Positions 1-8,141 are shown, numbered from the stretch's first letter. The stretch: 64,000 bases of DNA from Microvirga sp. SRT01 (GCA_018139225.1 JAGSNX010000003.1:496001-560000), one strand, 5' to 3'. The notes: generated from the sequence alone by a model not told the origin. Program-made: numbers and translations.

Positions 1-48
1 CTGCGCGTGCATCACGAGCGCCAGAACTGGTCGCAGCCTTCTCGATGA
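1..48 (+). CDS. C-terminal end of an upstream gene (partial)
   Basis: An open frame enters from the left edge in frame 1 and ends at the TGA at 46-48. It overlaps the nadD start as ATGA. Only 15 residues are visible (ending NWSQPSR), too few to assign a family. The 4-nt overlap suggests the unseen gene is co-transcribed with nadD. Confidence 0.4.
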   Translation: MRVHHERQNWSQPSR

Positions 49-632
49 TCCCCACCGGCCTGCTCGGCGGATCGTTCAATCCGGCGCACCGGGGGCATCG
101 CGGCATCACGCTGGCGGCGATGCGCGCGCTGGCGCTGGAGGAGGCGTGGTGGCTGGTGTCGCCCGGCAATCCGCTCAAGCCCGCGAAGGGCATGGCACCG
201 CTGGCCGCGCGACTGGCGTCGGCGCGGACCGTGGCGCGGCGGGCGCCGATCCGCGCCACCGCGATCGAGGCGCGGCTCGACACGCGGTATACCGTCGACA
301 CGATCCGCAAGCTGCAACGTCGTTATCCGAAACGACAATTCGTGTGGATCATGGGCGCGGACAATCTGGCGCAGTTCCACCGCTGGCGCGACTGGCGCGG
401 GATCGCGCGCGCGATCCCGATTGCGGTCGTGGCGCGGCCGGGATATGATGGCCGTGCCCTCGCGGGTCCCGCGATGGCCTGGCTGCGGCGATATCGGCGA
501 CCGCGGTCGGCCGCGAACCGATGGACGACGTGGAGTTTGCCGGCCCTCGTGCTGTTGCGCTTCCGCCCCGATCCGACGTCCGCCACCGGCATCCGCGCCG
601 GCGACCCCGACTGGCACCGGCGCTTCTCCTAA
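45..632 (+). CDS. nadD: nicotinate-nucleotide adenylyltransferase NadD
   Basis: Transfers AMP from ATP to nicotinate mononucleotide, giving deamido-NAD in cytoplasmic NAD synthesis. The 195-residue protein has the nucleotidyltransferase signature GSFNPAHRGH at residues 9-18, a central GADNLAQFHRW segment near 103, and a C-terminal SATGIR motif that matches the family's second ATP-binding motif (usually SSTxIR). Length is normal for the family. The ATG overlaps the stop of the preceding gene. Downstream come rsfS and rlmH, the usual order in alphaproteobacteria, so this is a housekeeping operon. Confidence 0.95.
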   Translation: MIPTGLLGGSFNPAHRGHRGITLAAMRALALEEAWWLVSPGNPLKPAKGMAPLAARLASARTVARRAPIRATAIEARLDTRYTVDTIRKLQRRYPKRQFVWIMGADNLAQFHRWRDWRGIARAIPIAVVARPGYDGRALAGPAMAWLRRYRRPRSAANRWTTWSLPALVLLRFRPDPTSATGIRAGDPDWHRRFS

Positions 633-660
633 GCGCCGCCCGGTCCTCACAGGAGCTCCC

Positions 661-1074
661 TTGGCCACTTCTTCTCCCGTTCCCCGTTCCGCTGATCCCG
701 AAGAGATCGAGGCGCTGCACAAGCTGGTGCTGGCCTCGCTCGACGACGATCAGGCCGTCGAGACGGTGTCGATCCCGCTCGCGGGGAAATCGAGCATCGC
801 CGATTACATGGTCATCGCCAGCGGGCGATCGACCCGGCAGGTGGCGTCGATGGCCGCCAAGCTGTCCGAGCGGATCAAGGCCGAGACGGGCCGGCTCACC
901 CGGACCGAGGGGCTGCCGACCGCAGACTGGGTGCTGATCGATGCGGGTGACATCATCATCCACCTGTTCCGGCCCGAAGTCCGCTCCTTCTACAATCTGG
1001 AGCGGATGTGGTCGTTCGGCGATGCGCCGGACCCGAGCGGCGCGACCCCGAAGACCGATCCCGCCGCGCACTGA
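661..1074 (+). CDS. rsfS: ribosome silencing factor RsfS
   Basis: RsfS (Iojap/DUF143 family) binds ribosomal protein L14 and blocks 30S-50S joining when nutrients are scarce. I chose the TTG at 661 because AGGAG at 651-655 sits five bases ahead of it and the product (137 aa) then has the usual length; the frame stays open upstream without a better start. Family features are the acidic N-terminal helix (EEIEALHKLVLASLDDDQA), the SSIADYMVIASG strand-loop, and the IIIHLFRPEVRSFYNLERMW segment near the C-terminus. It lies 28 nt after nadD and 12 nt before rlmH. Confidence 0.95.
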   Translation: MATSSPVPRSADPEEIEALHKLVLASLDDDQAVETVSIPLAGKSSIADYMVIASGRSTRQVASMAAKLSERIKAETGRLTRTEGLPTADWVLIDAGDIIIHLFRPEVRSFYNLERMWSFGDAPDPSGATPKTDPAAH

Positions 1075-1086
1075 CGGCACCCTCGC

Positions 1087-1509
1087 GTGCTGCTCCACGT
1101 GGTCGCGCGCGGCCGGATCGGCCGGTCGCCCGAGGCGGAACTGGTCGATCGCTATCTGAAGCGGATCGCGTGGCCGACCAAGGTCACGGAGCTGCCCGAT
1201 ACGGGTGGCAAGGAACCGCCGATGCCGCCGCATGCGCGGCGCGTGCTGCTGGACGAGAAGGGCGAGGTGCTGGGTTCGCTTGCTTTCGCCGAGCGTCTGG
1301 GCCGCTGGCGGGACGAGGGGGTGCGGGAGACGCGTTTCCTGCTCGGTGCGGCGGACGGGTTCGGTGACGCCGAGCGGGCGGAGGCGGACATGCTGTTCTC
1401 GTTCGGGCGCGCGACGTGGCCGCATATGCTGGCGCGCGCAATGCTGGCCGAGCAATTGTTTCGCGCGACCAGCATCCTCGCCAATCATCCGTACCATCGC
1501 GAGGGTTGA
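1087..1509 (+). CDS. rlmH: 23S rRNA pseudouridine-1915 N3-methyltransferase RlmH
   Basis: A SPOUT-fold methyltransferase that uses S-adenosylmethionine to methylate pseudouridine 1915 in helix 69 of 23S rRNA. At 140 aa it is slightly shorter than the usual ~155. Visible features are the LLGAADGFG loop near residue 80 (the knotted SAM-binding site) and the conserved C-terminal stretch WPHMLARAMLAEQLFRA followed by NHPYHR. The start is GTG at 1087; no strong Shine-Dalgarno is obvious, so it may be coupled to rsfS. Its stop overlaps the next start as TGATG. Confidence 0.95.
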   Translation: MLLHVVARGRIGRSPEAELVDRYLKRIAWPTKVTELPDTGGKEPPMPPHARRVLLDEKGEVLGSLAFAERLGRWRDEGVRETRFLLGAADGFGDAERAEADMLFSFGRATWPHMLARAMLAEQLFRATSILANHPYHREG

Positions 1510-2666
1510 TGCGCGCGGCGGCGATCCTGCTGGCGCTGCTGGCGACGGGCGGGGTCGCGACGGCGGGCCCTAAACTCGTCGATCGCCAGCGCAGCCTGAC
1601 GGAGGCGAAGCGCGCGGGCGCGGCGGCGCAGGCGCGCGCCGACCGGCTCGCCGCCGCGGCCGGGCGGGAGCGTGATGCCGCGGCGAAGGCGGCGGCGGAG
1701 GAGCGGGCGCTCGCGGCGCGGGTGAGCGCGGCGGAGGCCGATCTGGCGACGGCGGGGGCGCGCGCGGCTGTGGTCGACCGGTTGCTGGCGGATCAACGCG
1801 CGCGACTGGCGGCGGCGCAGGCACCCGTCGCGCGATTGTTGGCGGCGTTGCAGTCGCTGGCGGCGCGGCCGGCGATCGTGGCGGTGGCCCAGCCGGGGTC
1901 GGTCGACGATCTGGTGCATCTGCGCGCCGTGCTCGGCGGCACGCTGCCGGTGATCCGGACGCGAACGGCCGGCGTGCGGGCGGAGCTGGAGCGGACGCGG
2001 GGGCTGCGCGCGGATGCGGCGCTGGCGGCGCGGGCGATCGGCGACAGTCGCGCGACGCTGGAGCGCGAGCGCCGCGACCTTGCCGCGCTGGAAGCGTCGC
2101 ATCGCGGCAAGGCGGTGGCGCTGGGGCGTGGCGCGATCATCGAGTCCGATCGTGCGCTGTCCCTGGGCGAGGAGGCACGCGACCTGATCGACCGGATGAC
2201 GGAAGACGGCGAAGGGCAGGCGACGGTCGCCGGCCTGTCGCGGCTGCCCGGCCCGGTCGCGCGGCCGATGGCGGTGGGGGTGCTCGGCCCGGTTCCGCCG
2301 CGCGGCGTGTTGCGGATGCCGGTTGCGGGGCGGCTGGTGACCGGGTTCGGCGAGATTTCGGAAGCGGGGGTGCGGTCGCGGGGACTGTCCTTTGTGACCG
2401 CGCCGGGAGCGACGGTGGTCGCGCCGGCCGGGGGGCGGGTGCGCTATGCGCGGCGGTTCGGCGAATACGGTGCGATCGTCGTGGTCGACCACGGCGATGG
2501 CTGGACCAGCCTGCTAACCGGATTGGCGCAGGTCGGCGTGCGGGCCGGCGCGACGGTGGCGCAGGGGCGGGCCATCGGTCTGGCGGTCGGAGGTGAGCGA
2601 CTGCCGGTGACGATCGAGGTGCGGCGGCGTGGGCGGCCGATCGATGCGGCAGCGTTGGCGGGGTAG
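1509..2666 (+). CDS. EnvC-like murein hydrolase activator (degenerate M23/LytM)
   Basis: A 385-aa exported protein: signal peptide at about 1-20, a long Ala/Arg-rich coiled coil at 21-220, and a C-terminal LytM/M23 fold at about 270-385. Active M23 peptidases bind zinc through HxxxD, HxH-type residues. Here these positions read RGLSF, LLTGL and LPVTIEV, so no zinc-binding histidines remain although the fold motifs (VAPAGGRV, YGAIVVVDHGDGW) are kept. That pattern matches EnvC, which activates division amidases (AmiA/AmiB type) without cutting peptidoglycan. The position between rlmH and ctpA is the usual one. The start is the ATG overlapping the rlmH stop. Confidence 0.88.
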   Translation: MRAAAILLALLATGGVATAGPKLVDRQRSLTEAKRAGAAAQARADRLAAAAGRERDAAAKAAAEERALAARVSAAEADLATAGARAAVVDRLLADQRARLAAAQAPVARLLAALQSLAARPAIVAVAQPGSVDDLVHLRAVLGGTLPVIRTRTAGVRAELERTRGLRADAALAARAIGDSRATLERERRDLAALEASHRGKAVALGRGAIIESDRALSLGEEARDLIDRMTEDGEGQATVAGLSRLPGPVARPMAVGVLGPVPPRGVLRMPVAGRLVTGFGEISEAGVRSRGLSFVTAPGATVVAPAGGRVRYARRFGEYGAIVVVDHGDGWTSLLTGLAQVGVRAGATVAQGRAIGLAVGGERLPVTIEVRRRGRPIDAAALAG

Positions 2667-2901
2667 GAACCACCTACGGGTGCTCCTGCGTAGGCCGGAG
2701 CCCGGTGTTCTTGAAGCAGGGCGAATGCTGCCGGGCTACTGGTTCCCGCCTCCACGGGACACGCGGGGCGCCTTCGCCGGGGAGGTCGGTATCGTCCGCG
2801 GCTCGCCCGATCCGGTCAGCCCCCGTTCACCGCAACCCCGCTTTGATCGGCCGTCCGTAATCCGCTACATGGGCGGTTCGTCCTGCCGCCAGAGGAACTT
2901 C
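2667..2901. repeat. intergenic region with decayed inverted repeat
   Basis: This 235-nt gap holds an interrupted inverted repeat: GGAACC (2666-2671) with GGTTCC (2741-2746), and AGCCCGG (2699-2705) with CCGGGCT (2731-2737). The sequence resembles the GC-rich palindromic intergenic repeats seen at 19.2, 42.6 and 63.8 kb. The ctpA promoter presumably lies in the second half; the ribosome site AGAGGA is at 2891-2896. Confidence 0.5.
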
Positions 2902-4248
2902 ATGCGTCGTCCGCTCCTGACTGCCACCGCGATCGTCGCTGCAATGTCGGCGATCCCGCTCGCCACCGCGGCGATGGCGGCGGTCGACAGCGACACCTAT
3001 CGCGAATTCGACCAGTTCATGGACGTGTTCAACCGCATCAAGTCGGATTACGTCGACAAGGTCGACGACAAGACCCTGATCAAGGGCGCGATCCAGGGCA
3101 TGCTGACCAGCCTGGACCCGCATTCAAGCTATGTCGACGCGCTCGATTTCCAGAATCTGCGGATCATGACCGAGGGCAATTACGGCGGTCTCGGCCTGAC
3201 CGTGTCGATGGAAGACGGCGCGGTGAAGGTCGTGGCGCCGCAGGAGGATACGCCGGCGGCACGTGCGGGCGTGAAGGCGGGCGATTACATCACCCACATC
3301 GACGGCAAGCTGATCTATGGCGATACGCTGGACGAGGCGATCGGCCTCATGCGGGGGAAGCCGGGTACGAAGATCGCGCTGACGCTGGTGCGGCCGGGTA
3401 CGACCAAGCCGATCGACGTGGCGATGATGCGCGAGGTCATCACGCAGAAGCCGGTGAAGTGGGAAGTCCGCGGGCAGGTCGGCTATATCAACATCAACAC
3501 CTTCTCCGAGGCGACCGGGGCGGACACGCGCGCGGCGATCATGGCGATCGACAAGGCACTGGGGCACCGGCCGCTGGGTTATGTCGTCGACCTGCGCGAC
3601 AATGGCGGCGGGTTGCTGACGCAGGCGATCGCCGTCAGCGACGCGTTCCTCGACCACGGCGAGATCGTGTCGCAGCGCGGACGCGAGAAGTCGGATATCG
3701 AACGGTACTTCGCGAAGCCGGGCGACGACGCGCACGGCCTGCCGGTCGTCGTCCTGACCAATCCGGGTACCGCGTCGGCGTCGGAGATCGTCGCGGGCGC
3801 GTTGCAGGATCACCACCGCGGGCTGGTGATGGGCGAGCGCAGCTTCGGCAAGGGATCGGTGCAGACGTTGCTGCCGCTGGGGCCGGAGACGGCGCTGCGG
3901 CTGACGACGGCGCGCTACTACACGCCCTCGGGTCGGTCGGTGCAGGAGGGCGGGATCGAGCCCGATATCGCCGTGCCGCAGATCAGCGACGCCGATTACA
4001 AGTCGCGGCCGGTGTTCCGCGAGGCGGACCTGCGCCGTCACCTGATCAACGAGGTCAAGGCCGACAACAAGGTGCTGGAGGAGGATGCGAAGACCGACCC
4101 GCGCTTCGCCGCCACGCCCGAGCAGCTCAAGAAGCAGGGAATCGAGGATTTCCAGCTCTATTATGCGCTGAAGACCGTCGCACGGCTGGGCGGGCCGGCG
4201 CAGGTGGCGGCGGCGACCAGGGTCACGGTGAAGACGCCAGCCAAATGA
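2902..4248 (+). CDS. ctpA: S41 carboxy-terminal processing protease (CtpA)
   Basis: A periplasmic serine protease of the CtpA/Prc family that trims C-termini and often controls peptidoglycan enzymes. The ATG at 2902 has AGAGGA five bases upstream; the frame extends further but without coding character. The 448-aa protein has a signal peptide (about 1-27, ending AAMAA), an N-terminal helical part, a PDZ domain at about 85-165 (GGLGLTVSMEDG, GVKAGDYITHIDGK), and the S41 catalytic core with the nucleophile Ser in GTASASEIVAGAL and the general-base Lys in SFGKGSVQ. It follows the EnvC-like gene, consistent with a joint role in cell-wall remodelling. The stop overlaps dsbB. Confidence 0.95.
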   Translation: MRRPLLTATAIVAAMSAIPLATAAMAAVDSDTYREFDQFMDVFNRIKSDYVDKVDDKTLIKGAIQGMLTSLDPHSSYVDALDFQNLRIMTEGNYGGLGLTVSMEDGAVKVVAPQEDTPAARAGVKAGDYITHIDGKLIYGDTLDEAIGLMRGKPGTKIALTLVRPGTTKPIDVAMMREVITQKPVKWEVRGQVGYININTFSEATGADTRAAIMAIDKALGHRPLGYVVDLRDNGGGLLTQAIAVSDAFLDHGEIVSQRGREKSDIERYFAKPGDDAHGLPVVVLTNPGTASASEIVAGALQDHHRGLVMGERSFGKGSVQTLLPLGPETALRLTTARYYTPSGRSVQEGGIEPDIAVPQISDADYKSRPVFREADLRRHLINEVKADNKVLEEDAKTDPRFAATPEQLKKQGIEDFQLYYALKTVARLGGPAQVAAATRVTVKTPAK

Positions 4249-4727
4249 TGAGCCGCTTGCGTACCGCCAACCTGATCGCGCTGCTGCTGCCGCTGGCGCT
4301 GCTGGCGGGCGCATGGGGGTCGCAGCTCATCGGCGGGCTGATCCCGTGCGAGATGTGCCACTGGCAGCGACTGCCGCATTATGCCGCCGTCGTGATCGCG
4401 GTACTGGCGCTGATGGTCCGGCGCGGTGGCGGCCGCGCGGCGCTGGTTGCGGTGGCGGCGGTGTGCATCGGCGTGTCGGGCGTGATCGGCGTGATGCATG
4501 CCGGCGTCGAATATCATTGGTGGCAGGGCTTTACCGCCTGCACCGCCAATGCTCCACTCGGCGGGATTTCGGCCGCGGATCGGCTCGACGCGCTGCTGAA
4601 GGCGCCGGTGGTGCGGTGCGACCGGGCCCAATGGTCGCTGTTCGGCGTTTCGATGGCAGGCTACAACGCGATCCTGTCACTCGGTGGCGCGGCGCTGATC
4701 CTGTGGCTGTTGCGGAGGGTGCGATGA
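4245..4727 (+). CDS. dsbB: disulfide bond formation protein DsbB
   Basis: An inner-membrane quinone reductase that reoxidises the periplasmic thiol oxidase DsbA. The 160-aa protein has four predicted hydrophobic helices (about 10-28, 46-62, 68-88, 134-154). The first periplasmic loop has the redox pair CEMC (residues 34-37), followed by HWQRLPHY as in family members; the second loop has the other cysteines (FTACTANAP and VVRCDRA). Two ATGs in a row (4245, 4248) are possible starts; both overlap the ctpA stop, so translation is probably coupled. Confidence 0.93.
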   Translation: MMSRLRTANLIALLLPLALLAGAWGSQLIGGLIPCEMCHWQRLPHYAAVVIAVLALMVRRGGGRAALVAVAAVCIGVSGVIGVMHAGVEYHWWQGFTACTANAPLGGISAADRLDALLKAPVVRCDRAQWSLFGVSMAGYNAILSLGGAALILWLLRRVR

Positions 4728-5257
4728 GCTGGAAACCCGGTGACCGGCGCGAGCGGAGCGATGCGATGATCCGCGTCGATCAGGCCGGCGAATATGGCGC
4801 GACGCGTATCTATGCCGGGCAGCTGGCGGTGTTGGGCGACCGGCATCCGGCGGCACGCGCGATCCACCACATGGCGGCGCAGGAAGAGCGTCACCGGGCG
4901 TTCTTCGATCGCATGATCGTGGAGCGCGGCGTGCGACCGACGCTGCTTCAGCCGTTCTGGACGGTCGCCGGCTTCGCGCTGGGCGCGGCGACGGCGGCGA
5001 TGGGGCCGGACGCGGCGATGGCGTGCACCGCCGCGGTCGAGACCGAGATCGACAAACATTATGCCGAGCAGCTCGAGGAGCTGGGCGACAGCGACCCCGA
5101 ACTGTCGGCGGCGATCGTCGATTTCCAGGCCGAAGAGGTCGAGCACCGCGAGCATGCCCTGGCGGCGGGCGCGGAGAATACGTTCGGCTATCCGGTCCTG
5201 AGCGGCGCGATCCGGCTCGGGTGCCGGCTGGCGATCGCGGCGGCGAAGCGGATTTGA
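4724..5257 (+). CDS. coq7: COQ7-type demethoxyubiquinone hydroxylase
   Basis: A di-iron hydroxylase that adds the last hydroxyl group in ubiquinone synthesis (2-polyprenyl-3-methyl-6-methoxy-benzoquinol hydroxylase). The 177-aa protein carries the paired ferritin-like metal motifs: Glu in QAGEYGA, EERH in the first half, then TEIDKHYAEQL and EEVEHREHA in the second half, giving the duplicated E-(x)n-ExxH arrangement. ATG 4724 overlaps the dsbB stop as ATGA, tying quinone synthesis to a quinone-reducing enzyme in one transcript. Confidence 0.95.
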   Translation: MSWKPGDRRERSDAMIRVDQAGEYGATRIYAGQLAVLGDRHPAARAIHHMAAQEERHRAFFDRMIVERGVRPTLLQPFWTVAGFALGAATAAMGPDAAMACTAAVETEIDKHYAEQLEELGDSDPELSAAIVDFQAEEVEHREHALAAGAENTFGYPVLSGAIRLGCRLAIAAAKRI

Positions 5258-5309
5258 TTACGATGTCTCGGGGATGTCTCGGGAATGTCTCGGGCGGGGA
5301 GAGTGGCGC
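5258..5309 (+). repeat. tandem ATGTCTCGGG micro-repeat
   Basis: Between coq7 and the next gene the decamer ATGTCTCGGG occurs three times within 5264-5293 with one-base spacers. Each copy includes an ATG. The ribosome site GGGGAGAG for the downstream GTG follows directly. Confidence 0.7.
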
Positions 5310-5858
5310 GTGAAACGATCGATGCTGGTGCTGGCGTTGCTGGCCGCGCCCCTAACCGCTCCGGCAATGGCGCAGCAGGTGACGACGCCCGCCCCCGCGA
5401 CGGCACCCGTCACCAGCGCCGCTCCCCCGGCGGCGTCGCGACCGGTCGCGGCGCAGGTGAGTGCGCGGCCGGCGCTGCCCGGCATTGCGCGCCCGCGTCA
5501 GGGCACCGTCGCTCAGGAGGGCGTCGGCAAGGGCGCGCCGGTCAACGGCGTGCTGGTGATCTATGGCAACGAACGCTGCCCGACCAACAGTGACGGCGAC
5601 GAGATCGTGGTGTGCGAACGCCGCTCCGCCGAGGAGCAGTATCGCCTGCCCAAGGAACTCCGCAGTCTGGAGGTGACGCCCCAGAACCAGAGCTGGGCGG
5701 CGAACGCCGGCGGCGTGATGGCGACGGGTGCGAGCGGGATCGGGTCGTGCTCCGCCGCGGGTGGCGCGGGGGGTGCGGTCGGCTGCATGGGCCAGCGCGA
5801 CCAGGCCTACCGCGCCGACAAGCGCGCGCGCCAGCGCGACGCGCGGCAGGTCCCCTGA
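5310..5858 (+). CDS. exported hypothetical protein, Ala/Pro-rich
   Basis: A 182-aa protein starting with GTG at 5310 (GGGGAGAG just upstream). A Sec signal peptide spans about 1-21 (LLAAPLTAPAMA|QQ), followed by an Ala/Pro/Thr-rich linker (22-70) and a conserved-looking core with YGNERCPTNSDGDEIVVCERR, PKELR and a Gly/Ala/Cys-rich tail ending in a basic segment. Four cysteines in the mature part could form disulfides; dsbB lies upstream. This architecture is common in sphingomonad hypothetical proteins. No enzymatic motif is visible and I do not assign a function. Confidence 0.75.
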   Translation: MKRSMLVLALLAAPLTAPAMAQQVTTPAPATAPVTSAAPPAASRPVAAQVSARPALPGIARPRQGTVAQEGVGKGAPVNGVLVIYGNERCPTNSDGDEIVVCERRSAEEQYRLPKELRSLEVTPQNQSWAANAGGVMATGASGIGSCSAAGGAGGAVGCMGQRDQAYRADKRARQRDARQVP

Positions 5859-6010
5859 TCGACGGGACCGCGCGATACAGGTGTAGTCGTGCGACATTCC
5901 TGTGATCGGCCGTGCGAAACCTGATCGCGGCGATTGTCACGAATCCGTAATGCGGCCACACGGGTGTCGCCCCATCGGATCGGACCTTCGCCATTCGCCA
6001 GATCGCCGCA

Positions 6011-7120
6011 TTGCCGTACCGGATCGAAGGCAGCGGCGATGCGGTCGCCGTCCGGATCATGCTGGTCACGTCCCGCGGGACCGGCCGCTGGGTGATCCCA
6101 AAGGGAAATGTCGGCCCGACCGCCTCGCTCCACGCCGCCGCAGCGGCGGAAGCGGAAGAGGAGGCGGGGGTGTGTGGCGCGCTGTGTCCCGTGCCGATCG
6201 GTGCCTATCGCTACCGCAAGCGACGTGGCAGCGGTGCGTCGCTGATGGTCGATGTGGACGTGTTTCCGCTGGCGGTGACGCAGGAGCTGGACGACTGGAA
6301 GGAGCGGGCGGAACGGGAACGGCGCTGGTTCTCGCTTGCAGATGCTGCCAAGGCGGTGGACGAAGCTGATCTGCGGGAGTTGATTCAGTCCTTTGCCCCG
6401 GCGCAGTTCCAGCTTGCGGTGCGGCAAGGCGGCCGTCATCGACGCCCTCCCGGTCATCCAGCAAAGGGCAATTCGATGTTCGCGTGGTTCCAGCGTCTCC
6501 TTCCGAAGACGGGCAACTTTTTCGAACTGTTCGAGGCGCATGCGGCGACGGTGCTGGCGGGCGCGGAAGCCACCGCGCGGCTGCTCGACGGCGGGCCGGC
6601 CGGCAAGGAACACATTCGCGAGATCATCGAGCGCGAGCATGATGCCGACGAGATCACGCGCGAGGTTTTGAAAAGCGTTCGCGCCACGTTCCTGACGCCG
6701 TTCGATCGCGCTTCGATCACCGCTTTGATCGGCAGTCTCGACGACACGATCGACGAGATGCAGGCGGCGGCGGCGGCGATCGACCTGTACGACGTCAGCA
6801 GCTTCGCGCCCGAGATGCGCGATATGGCGGCGATCGTCGTCGATGCGGCCCGGCTGGCGGCGGAGGCGATGCCGCTGTTGCGCGACGTGACCCGCAATGG
6901 CGAACGGCTGCACGAGTTGACCGAGCGGCTGATCCGGATCGAGGGGCACGCCGACGAGATCCATGCCGCCGGGCTGAAGCGATCGCTCCAGGAACATGGT
7001 GCGACCGACACGCTGCGGTTCGTGATCGAGCGCGAACTCTACAAGCATCTGGAGCGCATCGTCGACGCGTTCGAGGATGTCGCGGACGAGATCGACGGCA
7101 TCGTCATCGATCACGCCTGA
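6011..7120 (+). CDS. Nudix hydrolase frame running into DUF47 domain
   Basis: Residues 1-140 form a Nudix domain of the diphosphoinositol-polyphosphate/diadenosine-polyphosphate hydrolase type (RGTGRWVIPKGNVG, then AEAEEEAGV). In the 23-residue Nudix box the first Glu and the Arg are replaced by Ala, while the E-x2-EE-x-G core is kept. There is no stop after the Nudix domain: the frame continues through a low-quality linker (about 137-155, rich in Gly/Arg/Pro) into a complete DUF47 domain, giving 369 aa. It could be a true fusion, or the Nudix stop may have been lost while DUF47 is translated from its own ATG at 6476. The start is uncertain: TTG 6011 is the only standard start after the in-frame TAA at 5948, but homology-like residues (RQIAAL) extend upstream to an ATT at 5993. 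Confidence 0.7.
   Translation: MPYRIEGSGDAVAVRIMLVTSRGTGRWVIPKGNVGPTASLHAAAAAEAEEEAGVCGALCPVPIGAYRYRKRRGSGASLMVDVDVFPLAVTQELDDWKERAERERRWFSLADAAKAVDEADLRELIQSFAPAQFQLAVRQGGRHRRPPGHPAKGNSMFAWFQRLLPKTGNFFELFEAHAATVLAGAEATARLLDGGPAGKEHIREIIEREHDADEITREVLKSVRATFLTPFDRASITALIGSLDDTIDEMQAAAAAIDLYDVSSFAPEMRDMAAIVVDAARLAAEAMPLLRDVTRNGERLHELTERLIRIEGHADEIHAAGLKRSLQEHGATDTLRFVIERELYKHLERIVDAFEDVADEIDGIVIDHA
6476..7120 (+). CDS. DUF47 (PhoU-like) phosphate transport regulator
   Basis: This helical 214-aa protein belongs to the DUF47/PhoU-like family, usually paired with PiT permeases and thought to modulate phosphate uptake. It starts FAWFQRLLPKTGNFF, typical of the family, and contains repeated helical segments such as EHDADEITREVL and GHADEIH. 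The internal ATG at 6476 is preceded by AAAGGG (6463-6468) at proper spacing, so independent translation is likely even though the frame is open to the Nudix domain. The PiT gene starts 7 nt after the stop. Confidence 0.88.
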   Translation: MFAWFQRLLPKTGNFFELFEAHAATVLAGAEATARLLDGGPAGKEHIREIIEREHDADEITREVLKSVRATFLTPFDRASITALIGSLDDTIDEMQAAAAAIDLYDVSSFAPEMRDMAAIVVDAARLAAEAMPLLRDVTRNGERLHELTERLIRIEGHADEIHAAGLKRSLQEHGATDTLRFVIERELYKHLERIVDAFEDVADEIDGIVIDHA

Positions 7121-7127
7121 CGCTCCG

Positions 7128-8141
7128 ATGCACGAACTCGCCTTTCCGCTGCTGGTCGGCCTGATCCTGGTCGCGCTGGCCTTCGATTACCTGAACGGGC
7201 TGCACGACGCCGCGAACTCCATCGCCACCGTCGTCGCGACCCGGCTGCTGTCGCCGGTGCGCGCGGTGATCTTCGCCGCCTTCTTCAACTTCGCCGCCTA
7301 TTTCCTGACGATCGCCTTTCCGAGCCTGCACGCGGTGGCGGAAACGATCGGCAAGGGGCTGATCGACCAGCGGGTGGTGACGCCGGCGGTGATCTTCGGT
7401 GCGCTGGGCGGGGCGATGTTCTGGAACATCGTCACCTGGCTGCGTGGTATCCCGTCGTCATCGAGCCATGCGCTGGTCGGCGGGATGATCGGCGCGGGCG
7501 TGGCGCATGCAGGCATCACCGGCGTGCAGTGGACCGGGTTGAACAAGACGCTGCTCGCGATCGTGCTGTCGCCGACGATCGGCATGATGCTGGCGATGAC
7601 GGTGATGCTGGCGTCGAGCTGGATCTTCCGGCGCTCGTCGTCGGCCCAGGCGGAGCGGAGCTTTCGCGTGCTGCATCTGTGCTCGTCCGCGGCCTATTCG
7701 CTCAGCCACGGCCTGAACGATGCGCAGAAGACGATGGGGATCATCACCGTCCTGCTCTATTCCACGGGCAACCTGACCGGGCCGTTCGAGGTGCCGCACT
7801 GGGTCGCGATCAGTTGCTACGTCGCGATCGCGCTCGGCACGATGACGGGCGGGTGGAAGATCATCGAGACGATGGGATCGCGGATCACCAAGTTGTCGCA
7901 GCATCAGGGATTCAGCGCCTCGATGGCCGGATCGATCGTGCTGTTCGGCGCCTCGGCGATGGGCATTCCGGTATCCACGACCCACACGATCACCGGCGCG
8001 ATCATCGGTGCCGGAACCGCGCGCCGCGCCTCCGCCGTGCGCTGGGGCGTGGCGAAGAGCGTCGTCGCGGCGTGGATCATCACGATCCCGGCGTCCGCAC
8101 TGGTCGGTGCGGGTTTCTACGCGCTGACGCTCTTGTTCTAG
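7128..8141 (+). CDS. PiT-family inorganic phosphate permease
   Basis: A low-affinity phosphate:cation symporter of the inner membrane. The 337-aa protein has about ten hydrophobic helices and both PiT signature repeats: GLHDAANSIATVVATR near residue 25 and SHGLNDAQKTMGI near residue 197. STTHTITGAIIGAG near 282 is also typical. ATG 7128 was chosen because the protein then begins with a membrane helix; the upstream extension overlaps the DUF47 coding sequence. The DUF47-PiT pair forms an operon. Confidence 0.93.
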   Translation: MHELAFPLLVGLILVALAFDYLNGLHDAANSIATVVATRLLSPVRAVIFAAFFNFAAYFLTIAFPSLHAVAETIGKGLIDQRVVTPAVIFGALGGAMFWNIVTWLRGIPSSSSHALVGGMIGAGVAHAGITGVQWTGLNKTLLAIVLSPTIGMMLAMTVMLASSWIFRRSSSAQAERSFRVLHLCSSAAYSLSHGLNDAQKTMGIITVLLYSTGNLTGPFEVPHWVAISCYVAIALGTMTGGWKIIETMGSRITKLSQHQGFSASMAGSIVLFGASAMGIPVSTTHTITGAIIGAGTARRASAVRWGVAKSVVAAWIITIPASALVGAGFYALTLLF

